Origin: Trichostrongylus colubriformis
Taxonomy: Eukaryota; Nematoda; Chromadorea; Rhabditida; Trichostrongylidae
DNA: 64,000 nucleotides
Direction of reading: 5' to 3'
Assembly: GCA_963978905.1 (NCBI GenBank)
Contig: OZ022261.1
Span: forward strand, 1,055,992 to 1,119,991
Shown here: piece by piece, positions 55,654 to 64,000 of the stretch
How positions within the stretch are numbered: the stretch's first letter is position 1
Layout of the letters: each line of letters begins with the position of its first letter
Notes under the pieces: generated by a model
What the model saw: the letters and a program-made list of their open reading frames with translations, nothing else
What the model was told of the DNA's origin: nothing
The model's database searches: none
Position numbers and translations under genes: made by a program

Positions 55654-55665
55654 CTAAAATATCTC
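55646..55665 (-). promoter_or_regulatory. splice acceptor just before the start codon, probable spliced-leader site
   Basis: The minus strand reads GAGATATTTTAG and then only eight bases before the ATG. An acceptor this close to the start is typical of spliced-leader trans-splicing in nematodes. An upstream non-coding exon is the alternative. Confidence 0.65.
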
Positions 55666-55756
55666 CACGGAAAATCTAACTCTAAATGTTTTCACAAAAA
55701 ATCTAAAATATCTACGCAAACATGGTATATATAATATACATACACTAGTACAAATA

Positions 55757-57329
55757 CAGTGCGTTTCATAATTATAAGGTCACCCCCAAATTTTCGGTTT
55801 TCAGAACACACAGCCAGCGGAAAATTTTTTAAGTATTTTTTACAGATTCCCCACCATAGAAAACCCTTCCATACTAGCTTTGATGACATTACCTTTTAGC
55901 CCGATTTTTCTATGAATATTTTCTGATTTTTGTGCCGTTTCATAATTATAAGGTCACCCCGAAGAAAGAGGAGATTTGCTAGAGTTAACAGCGCATTCGA
56001 AGGAGCTCATAATCTATGGTTCCCTCCTTTTTAAGAGCGACATTAACTAGCCGTTTGGGAAAGTAGAAAGGAAATTCCGAAGAGCCTTACCACAGATATT
56101 ATTCCAGTCTTCAACAATTGCCTGTTTCAGCAGCTTTGTTTCCCAGAACTGGCGATTATTAGGGTAAATATTTTTGCGGCGATGTCTTCCAGTGTTCCCC
56201 GATAGAGCTGAGACAAAGACTGCATGTTATCTATGGCTGGAGGTTTGTATTTCGGAACTTTAACCACGATTCCGTTGAATGACCTACATGAACAACAGCC
56301 TTGTCATGCTCTTAGACGCAATTATGAAGAGCCGGTCGACTCCAAAAGGCAACTGATTTCTTCGTAAGATCTTCTAGCAGTCTCTGGAGTCCATTCTGCA
56401 GGTTTCGAAGGCAAGGTTCAATGCATCCTCATTGCCAAAAACCACTCAGGCCATCACACTTCTCCCAGAAAAATTGCCAAGGCTCCGCTAGATCGGCGCA
56501 CTTCTCAGACCAAGCTACTAATACCTCTACCCGTCAGCACCATACAAATAGAGCACTTTCAGACTCAAAAGTACAATTCGGATGGAATTATTCGCATGCA
56601 GGGTGCAGCTGCCATGCAAATACAGTTTCGTTCAATCCGTGGCTCAAGAACAAATTTATAAATTGAAGTCGTTCCGCCTTATGGTGTGCTGTAGGCCTCG
56701 GAAACTACTTCATTATTACTTCAGTGATGCTTCTGCTCTTCCTCGCTGCTGTACACGCTGTGGTTCCAGACTGAAAATGGTTTAACTCCAAACAAATCTG
56801 GTCCATGGAGGAGGTGCTGTAGGAAGTGGCCCCCACAATCCTTTCCTCGTTAATGATGATAATCTCACGTGGGAATCCAGAGCCTGAAAAACATCTGAAG
56901 ACACCGAATCTCTCAAATGTCATCTAACTGAGCACAGGAATCTTCTAATTTTTTTTTGGAATGGCCCTCAAACTGAGCCTAGCATCACAAGAATCCCAAA
57001 TCTGGGCTTTTCTCTCGGAACATAGAAGCTGGCCACAAGGCGATTGAATATGTATCTCGAAGATGTATTTGGAAGACAAATCTACCATCACAGTCCTGCC
57101 GGGGCCTGAACTTTTTTCTTTTTTCAGGGTGACCTTATAATTATGAAACGGTACAAAAAACAAAGAAATACTCCTAAAAACATAAGGTAAATGTGACTGC
57201 TACCAAAAATCGGACACTGGGGTTATTTCAGGTGAGGAATCCGTCTATGAGACAGAAATAATTCCTCAATGGAGTGTTGTCAAGAAAACCTGAAATTCAG
57301 GGGTGACCTTATAATTATGAAACGCACTG
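55757..57329. mobile_element. Tc1-like transposon with paired (IR/DR-type) terminal repeats
   Basis: 1,573 bp flanked by TA. Outer ends CAGTGCGTTTCATAATTATA (55757) and its complement ending at 57329. The same motif recurs inside each end at 55934-55960 and 57127-57152, about 176 bp inward. Doubled transposase-binding sites of this kind are known in Tc3 and IR/DR elements. The interior has no intact transposase. Minus-strand fragments around 56040-56160 resemble a degraded C-terminus only weakly. Confidence 0.85.
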
Positions 57330-58223
57330 TATGTGACTGCGATACAACGATGGGGAGGAGCGGTCCGTATCACACCATCCCATTAAATTGATTTCTAAGA
57401 CAAACCTACTCCTCATATTCTGGGAGCGCTTAGGTTCCCCATATTCCAAAGGAGAGAGGAAGAGGAACATGTTGAGAAATGATCGTTTTAAAACGAACAT
57501 TCGAGGTTAAAAGCAATAACCGCTAGAATGAACCACCACCTCAAGTCGTAATCGAGAGCCAGAGCACTTGAAATTGCAAATGAAGACTCACCGGGAAAAT
57601 CAAAACACTGAGTTGAGCAAAAGAGGCCTTTTCAGTAATAACAAAGCCTTCAGCTGCTCACGGCATTTGTGGTATGCGATTGCGTACTGAGGATGATTAC
57701 AGTGTGCCACGCTTGAATACTGGTCAGCACGGACAAGTTATGCTTGGTTTCGCTAGGGAATTCTCGGAAGCTGGTTACTTCGCAATATATATATATGTAT
57801 ATTTATAAGTTAATATATATATACATATATAGCTGTTAGGAAAATGATCCCTTAGGAGACGCCCCCCATCTACTTCGCGCCCTAATTATTTCAATAAGAA
57901 TCTTCTGAGTTTCGTCTTTTTTTCAAACTTCGTCCACCTGTGAAACTCTCCATTTTCCATGAAGGATATGTGACATCATTTTGTTAACCTCCTTTTAGTG
58001 CACAGCGCACTGGCTAACAAGCACTGAAAGTATTGCGTTTTAAGGTGTGGTTCGGTGCTCAGTTGCGTCATACTGATCAGGAGTAACTATAAGTGCACAC
58101 CTAAGCCTCCCTTTCTTGAAGCCGGCTCTTCCTCACTCTACGACGCCGGACCTACAGACAGAACGCCAAGCTCCTGCTTTATATATAGAATGGATTATCT
58201 GTTTGTATGTATGTATGTATGTA
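57330..58223. other. intergenic, AT microsatellite
   Basis: Apart from an imperfectly palindromic TA/TATG tract at 57784-57831, nothing recognised. Confidence 0.6.
58205..58223 (+). repeat. GTAT microsatellite, left part
   Basis: Four to five GTAT units directly abutting the mariner element; the tract continues on the other side at 59077-59149. Confidence 0.9.
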
Positions 58224-59075
58224 TTAGGTTGGACGGGAAGTTCTGGGACACCTTGTGAGAAAAATTCAATTTATTTTAATTTTACTCACATGTAACTTCA
58301 GTCACCAAAGTATGCACCATCGTGATCTACAATGTACTGCCAACGCTCAGGAAGATCGTAGATACCCTTCCGGTAGAATTCGGGAGACTTCTGGTCAAAG
58401 AAGTTCTGGAGCCCGCTCTTGAGATCGTCGTCATCTTTGAACTGTCGCCCGTCAAGGAAGTGGCTCAACGACCGGAATAGGTGGTAGTCAGTTGGGGACA
58501 TGTCCGGGGAATATGGTGGGTGGGGAAGCGTCGTCCAGCCGAGGTCCTGGATCCTTTGACACGCCAACTTTGCCACATGTGGGTGAGCGTTATCGTGGAG
58601 GAAGAGGTCTTGGTCCATTTTTCCGGTAAGTTTTGGCGCTCCGGTGTCCAATTGCCTGCAGTAGAGATCGGCAGTGGCTGTCGTGTTGGATGGTAACAGT
58701 TTCCTATTTTTTTGAAAATTTTCAAAAAAAAAAGTTTTTTTCTCAATGCAATTTTTTGAATATTTTCCTGTTCCAATTTGAGCCGATCGAGCCATCGGGC
58801 TGCCGCCATATGAGAGACAGTACCTGGGTCCATCGACTGGTTAATTTTGTTAGTGGCCTCGCATGCTGAGGAACCGAGGCGGTGTTCGTGAATTTCGCAC
58901 CTTTCGCGAAATTGCCGTAAATTCACTGCTAGTTGAAGCCGTAGAGAATATGAATGTGCTATTCAGAAGCCCTTTTCAGACGCTTCATATACCCCCCACT
59001 ACCAAATGCTCCCGAAGCTTTACAGGTTTCTACAGGAAAAAACAAAAAGTGTCCCAGAACTTCCCGTCCAACCTA

Positions 59076-59076
<1 letters not shown>
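58224..59076 (-). mobile_element. internally deleted mariner element
   Basis: 853 bp with 31-bp inverted ends (TTAGGTTGGACGGGAAGTTC and complement) that differ at one or two bases, flanked by TA duplications (58222-58223, 59077-59078). A full mariner is about 1.3 kb, so roughly a third is lost. Confidence 0.93.
58298..58926 (-). pseudogene. mariner transposase, deleted
   Basis: Minus-strand coding remnant inside the element at 58224-59076. The N-terminal part is short (RERCEIHEHRLGSSACEAT). A poly-Lys/Phe low-complexity stretch and a frame change separate it from the catalytic half. That half reads DLYCRQLDTG, FLHDNAHPH (second Asp), PPYSPDMSPTDYHLFRSL (third Asp) and FYRKGIYDLPERWQY. The first catalytic Asp and the linker are gone, so it is inactive. 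Confidence 0.92.
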
Positions 59077-59106
<30 letters not shown>

Positions 59107-59149
59107 TGTATGTATGTATGTATGTATGTATGTATGTATGTATGTATGT
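59077..59149 (+). repeat. GTAT microsatellite, right part
   Basis: About 18 TATG units following the mariner right end, in register with the units on the left. Confidence 0.93.
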
Positions 59150-59952
59150 TTGTCTGCTTGCTGCAAAATTCATAGCATCGCAGAATTTTAAAAGTAATAT
59201 CGGGGTGGTATGGAGACACCTTTGGTATAAGTTGGAAACTGATAACCGCTGATAAAGGCTAATAAGAAGCGTCAGCAAGCAGGTCATACAATTTGTTCCG
59301 CGCGGATCCTGGAGTGCTGAATTTCATAGTGTTATGTGGAATGGAAAAGGTACATTCGTGACAGGTGCCGAAAGTGATAACAAATAACATCAGGCGTAAA
59401 CACTGTAATCTACTTCAGTACGCAATTACATACACAAACGAACAACGATTGCTGGGCGCAATCACGCTACTTGCCGCATTACCGTCACGGAATTGTACTC
59501 CTCTGTTTAATCCGCTTTGAAGATCTTCAACTTGTATGGTTTCTGCTCACTTTTCAGTTCTTGATTTTTCCAGTTTAAAGATTTCGTGTCTGTTTGGAGT
59601 TACTTTGCCGAAATGTAGGTGCTTGTGGAGTACGGGGGCACTCGACAAAAGCATAAGTCGCGCCCAGTTTCTGCTTATAGGCACTCTCAAGATTATTTTA
59701 TGCCTAGATACAGCTAACTAACTGAGAGCGATTGAATCATTCTCTCATTAGTAAATTATGAAAAATTCGCTTCAACTAAACTAAAAAAACCACTCACGCG
59801 CGTTCGCCTAAACCTAGGGAAAGGGACTCTCCTTCCCCAAGACTTAGGCTAGCATAAGATGGAAAAAAGCACGAATTTGCTTCATCAGAATCGTTCTTTG
59901 TGGAATTCTCTGCGCTCTAGCCACAGCGTCAGAGACGCAGAGCATAGAGCTG

Positions 59953-59973
59953 CCCCCCCCCCCCCCCCCCCCC
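59953..59973 (+). repeat. poly-C run, 21 bases
   Basis: Uninterrupted 21 C. Length in the assembly is likely unreliable. Confidence 0.9.
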
Positions 59974-60403
59974 AACTCCAGTAGCATCGAAATGTGTAGG
60001 ATTGTGTTCATTGGAGGCTTATTGATGTTGGTGTTGTTCTGGTATCCTACCAAAGCGTACTTGTTCCTTGTTCCTTATTTTTCCTTTAGAACTTCACGAA
60101 CAGTTGCCTCCACTCGTTACCTGAATGAGTACTTAGGGTGCGACCTTGCTTGATACTGAGAGACAAACGCGATTGTATGCACACTCTTTTACCATGCATT
60201 ATCCAAATGCACACATTATCCATCCATAAAGCATTCTACCGCGACACGAAATGTATTAATTGCTCATCAATAAACCTCTGATAACCAGGTTCTACACATC
60301 CTGGTGCAAACGGCCCAGGAAAGGACCCATGGCGGGTAGTTTTGGGCACCGATTTTCGAATGCCAATGTAGTTGGGGAGGGGGGAAGGGGAAGCACTCCA
60401 CAC

Positions 60404-60512
60404 TGAGCTCGGCGTCCGACGCTATTTTTGCCCAGGTTTTTTGCCTAAGCCTCACTTTGGGCGGAAGCACTTACTCCCCTCAAGTAAGGCTTAGGTAAAA
60501 ATATACACTCGA
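60404..60512. repeat. dispersed hairpin repeat, best copy
   Basis: CTGAGCTCGGCGTCCGACGC, then GCCTAAGCCTCACTTTGGG, then the inverse AAGTAAGGCTTAGG and AAAAATATACAC. Related copies lie at 47625-47725, 52938-53010, 59806-59858, 60970-61020, 62315-62412 and 62483-62545. Confidence 0.7.
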
Positions 60513-61039
60513 CTATACAAACATGATCGTATAGAAGCAAGGGATTTGGAAGGCTGGTGAATCACCGCCCAAGATCCTGTTTAAAGGAAGCAGCGCGCCC
60601 TTGAATGATCTTGATACCGGAACGGTCCTTAAAACATTGTGAAAGTTGATTACTGAGGACCCGAGGTTTTAAGCAATATTTGCGGGCGTTAATCGGTTGC
60701 CCGTATTCAATGGATAGTTGTTGGCCAGAGTTGGCGTATAACAATTTTCGTGAGGCAGAGTAGGGGTTCCATTTAAATAATTCGAACTGTTGAACAGTAT
60801 GTTCAACTAGTGCAACATATAGGTGAAATAAAAAACTTAACAAGTCCGGTAGCTACGATTAATATACGTCTTCAGTATAAATCATTATGCTACTGTCTCT
60901 GGGACATTCTTTTGTGTGGTATCTTCCTTCACCTAATGCCATCCTACAGTACCCACTTTGTAAACTAAAGTGTATATTTCCACCTAAGCCTTATTTGGGA
61001 GAGGAGAGGGAGTGGGATAGGGGTTCTTCCATCAACTAA

Positions 61040-62068
61040 CAAGGGAAGCACCCCAGGTCGAAGTGGTCATCCGGAATGGGATACATGTGGTCCGACGCAT
61101 TTTCGGACGCTGATTCCGAATCTGTATTCGAAATTTGCAGAACGATTCTCTGAGCAAAGTTATGGAGATTTTTCTGTGACGAGGCACTTTTACATCAGCA
61201 CGGCCGCTTGCATAGCAATCAACGGCCGCAGTGGCTCACTGGTAGAGTTCCGGATCTGGAGGACAAGGGTCATGGGTTTGTTCCCTGGCGGTGCGGGTTT
61301 TTTGCATTTTGTGTCAAATTGTCAGTAAGTGCTTTTCTTTCACTTCTGGACGTTTCCTTGTACTAGAACCTACCGCACCCATCACTCTGCCACTTTATTT
61401 ATAACTACTAACATTACTCACAAGGAAGGATACCAAGTCGAAGAGATTCCCATACCACACGAATTAGGCGTTGTTGCGTAAAAAGATTATGATATTCGGG
61501 CAGAGGAGGTCGAATTACCCCTCTGTACAAATTTTCGGCCAAATCCAATTTTTGGTCCAATTTCGGAAAATTGGGGATGGCCAGGGGATACAGTGGTATT
61601 TTTGAATTTTCTTCTACAGAAAACCCTGCAACCTGAACAGGATAGCCTACACATACCTTTCACACTTGTCCATCGCACTAAATGTACGAAACAAGCATCA
61701 AATAGAAGCAGTTCCCAGGCAAGAGTCAACGACTACTCCTTTGTTCAATGTGCTGCCACCCTCGTGAATTTTTCCGAAATTTGGTCAAAATCTCGAATCG
61801 GCTAAAAACTTGTCCATTGAGGTAATTTGACTCCCTGAACACGAAAATCACCTTGGTTTCGCGCAAGAGCGTCTGGCTCGCGTGCCATGGGCTTCCAAAC
61901 CTACCGTATGATAGTCCTGTTTTTCCAAAAAAAAACCTCCATAACTCCGCCCAGAGAATCGTTCTGCAAATTTCGAATACAGATTTGAGATCAGCATCCG
62001 AAAATACGTCGGACCATATATATCCCATTGCGAATGGCCACTTCGACCTGTGGTCCTTCCCTTGTAAG
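61040..62068. mobile_element. foldback element carrying a tRNA-like insert
   Basis: Outer arms 61045-61180 and 61925-62065 are inverted copies (for example GAACGATTCTCTG with CAGAGAATCGTTC, and TTCGAAATTTGCAG with its complement). A second inverted pair lies at about 61500-61570 and 61765-61830 (GTACAAATTTTCGG with CCGATT...TTGTCC). The stretch between 61190 and 61490 has no partner and contains the tRNA-like unit. Confidence 0.75.
61223..61298 (+). repeat. tRNA-derived SINE-like unit
   Basis: Box A-like TGGCTCACTGGTAGAG and box B-like GGTTTGTTCC at tRNA spacing, preceded by GGCCGCAG. The stems are imperfect, so a tRNA pseudogene or SINE head is more likely than a working tRNA. Confidence 0.6.
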
Positions 62069-63342
62069 ACTTGGGCAAAATTGCGCTGATCGCCGAGCGC
62101 GGTAGTGTTCCTCCCCAACTGCATCAGCACCTGAAAAATTCGTTTATGGCGCTCGCAACAGTTTTGAGGTGCTTAATAGTTGGGGGGGGGGGGGTGCGGA
62201 GACAATCAATTTCGCGCTACCTCTCTCATGTATTCCATCCTATCCACAAATCTGTAAGCGCTAGTGAAGACTTCGAAATTGAAGGGAAAAGAGGGTACAC
62301 TCCACTGTGCTCGGCGTTTAAAGCTGTCATTGTCAGTGTCATACCTGAGCCTTGGTTGAGGAGGAACCCTTTTCCTTGGGCAAGGCTTGTGTAAAAATAT
62401 ACACTTAAATGTTCAAATGATGAAATCAGATGATCGAGGATGGTATTATGTGAAGGAAGGTGGCGCAAAGGTGTGCGGTGCCTCCTATATTTTTGCCCAA
62501 GCTTCACTGGAAGAGGTTCCCTTCCCCTCCTGAAACCTAGACAGATGCCAAGCAGATTGGTGTACTCCTTCCTCAAAACAATATTGGCACTCGTTTTCGC
62601 CGTTAATTATAAGTTGAAATTGAAGAGAAAAGTTGTAGCGTCAAATAGCACCGGTGTCTAAATCAATGCTTATTCAGTATTTGAGCCAATTTTCGCCACT
62701 TAAGGAAAGTTTGAGCATATATACCCTTTTCCTAGATCTGTGGTTGTGTAGATTATCGCCAGCAAGGTTTGCGGTCGTGTAGAATATCGCCAGGAACTCA
62801 AAACCTCGGGTCTTCGGTACAGGGTCAAGCGTCCAGTTGAGGAAAATTTTCAAAAAATACGACCCCCCACCGAAAAGGGGGCCACTACGACCCCCCCCTC
62901 TTTTCGCACAGAACCCATCAAATTAGCATTTTTTTGATTTTTTAAATACTAATCACCAATATACAACTAAATGGACGCAAAAACCCGAAAAATATGTGGT
63001 ACAGGTGTTCCCAATAATATACACCAATATATAAACTATGAATCCTAGATTACAGATCGGATCACGCTTCTATCTCATAATCGAACAATTAAAAATAATA
63101 ATCCAGAATACCCTACACATCTACAGAAGTTCAGGATCTCATGTCAGGCAACGGCTGCGACGCGGCGATCGAAGGAGCGCGGTATCTTCCCCGTACTAAA
63201 TTCCGACATTCTTAAAACACTTCAAACTTTACCTAGAGCCCATCTTTCAAACAGCTGTAAACTGTTTTCCTAATAACTCCCTTAGACCTATCTATTGGCC
63301 GCTTGCTTTCCTCAATGGTTGCTCAGTTTTCGATATGGAATT
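62069..63342. other. intergenic, nothing certain
   Basis: Two hairpin-family copies (62315-62412, 62483-62545) and a run of 13 G at 62182-62194. No gene recognised. Confidence 0.5.
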
Positions 63343-63720
63343 CCAGTTGAGGATTAGTTGAGGAAAATTTCGAAGTGTTCCACGGAAGTGGCCATAACTT
63401 CCTTCAAACTTAACCGCATGAGTTCGTTTTGGTGAAGCAGGGTCTGCTAGGTTGTCACTTTCGAACGACTACCTGAGCTATGCCATATCTTCAAAACGAA
63501 GAAAGTTATTTTGAGAGAAGCCAGTTGAGGATTAGTTGAGGAAAATTTCGAAGTGTTTCACGGAAATGGCCATAACTTCCTTCAAACTTAACCATATGAG
63601 TTCGTTTAGGTGAAGCAGGGTCTGCTAGGTTGTCGCTTTCGAATGACTACCTGAGCTATGCCATATCTTCAAAACGAAGCAAGAAAATATCAAAAAAGCC
63701 AGTTGAGGAAAGCTTTTTTT
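63343..63720. repeat. 178-bp tandem repeat
   Basis: Two full units starting CCAGTTGAGGATTAGTTGAG at 63343 and 63521 (period 178) and a partial third at 63699. Units differ at about ten positions. A lone fragment with GTCCAGTTGAGGAAAATTTT occurs at about 62831. Confidence 0.9.
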
Positions 63721-63779
63721 CGTTGAATTTGCGAGATCTTTCCACGAAACTTCCCAAAAATTGATTCATTGTTACTGAA

Positions 63780-64000
63780 ATTTTTCCAGTATGCATCCTT
63801 CGCTCTCGGAGGCCTAGTGGAAAGGCGAGAAGCGTCGGTCAGCTTCTCTGTGGGATGCGCCATGCATCAGGATTTCATCCACATTCTCAATGAATACAAA
63901 CGTTTTTCCGGTCCGCATAGTGGCCGCCAACACTAAATTACGTACTTGCGATCGTAGTAAGATATGGAAGAAGTCCATATCAGCTAATTTTCCGCTTTCA
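63780..64000 (-). other. open frame at the right edge, unknown
   Basis: Minus-strand reading from the edge is open for about 55 codons and includes RTGKTFVFIENVDEIL, which is protein-like. It ends at a stop near 63815 without a visible splice donor. It could be the end of a neighbouring exon or part of a repeat; I cannot name it. Confidence 0.3.

Larger units (their letters stand above)
59150..61039. other. intergenic, small hairpins and homopolymers
   Basis: No gene recognised. Contains hairpin-family copies at about 59806-59858, 60404-60512 and a half copy at 60970-61020, and a run of 21 C at 59953-59973. Confidence 0.55.

Noticed and set aside
55139..55456. Plus-strand open frame of 105 codons in the first rbc-1 intron
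   Set aside because: A/G-rich degenerate tandem repeat composition, no domain and no splice context.
55459..55522. Possible extra exon after the first coding exon of rbc-1
   Set aside because: Splice signals exist, but its 64-bp length would break the frame, and exons 1 and 2 join directly with family-like sequence.
59006..59287. Open frames rich in MYVC or YIHT repeats
   Set aside because: Produced by the GTAT microsatellite, not by a gene.
1..64000. CRISPR arrays, operons with ribosome binding sites, rRNA genes
   Set aside because: None seen; intron structure and transposon types show this is animal nuclear DNA.

Overview
The window looks like genomic DNA of a clade V (probably strongylid) nematode. 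The reasons are very short exons separated by introns ending in TTTTCAG, TTTTTAG or TTTTAAG, a likely spliced-leader acceptor 8 nt before a start codon, a BEL/Pao retroelement with a phlebovirus-like envelope region, an RTE-type LINE relic and many Tc1/mariner elements. This is read from the sequence without any database search.

One host gene dominates. On the minus strand, from the start codon at 55643-55645 to at least 2262, about 47 exons encode a rabconnectin-3 alpha protein (DMXL1/2, fly Rbcn-3A, C. elegans rbc-1, yeast Rav1 family), the partner of WDR7/RBC-2 in assembling the V-ATPase. About 5.9 kb of coding sequence (close to 2,000 codons) is located. The C-terminal part lies beyond the left edge. 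Nearly all neighbouring exons join in compatible phase. The links still missing are between 41029 and 38890, 14314 and 13629, 12729 and 12354, and 11800 and 10070.

The introns are packed with mobile DNA. The largest is a complete BEL/Pao element at 19303-30480, antisense to the host gene in a 13.5-kb intron. It has 603-bp LTRs that differ at about two sites, a 5-bp target duplication (AACGA) and a tRNA-Gly type primer-binding site. It carries a DUF1759-type gag, zinc knuckles, protease, RT, RNase H, integrase, a fused Env-like region and a separate 3' ORF with a coiled coil and zinc knuckles. Its reading frame is broken at three places. Other introns hold an RTE LINE relic (36840-37640), mariner relics (142-794, 34990-35330), a 636-bp TIR element (33987-34622), several foldback elements (1766-2161, 13029-13303, 31981-33203, 52549-53314) and a tRNA-derived SINE-like unit (40498-40570).

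Upstream of the host gene (55757-64000) no protein gene is recognised. This part holds a 1.57-kb Tc1-like element with paired terminal repeats about 110 bp before the start codon, a deleted mariner inserted in a GTAT microsatellite (58224-59076), a 1-kb foldback with a tRNA-like insert (61040-62068), a dispersed short hairpin family, homopolymer runs of 21 C and 13 G, and a 178-bp tandem repeat (63343-63700).
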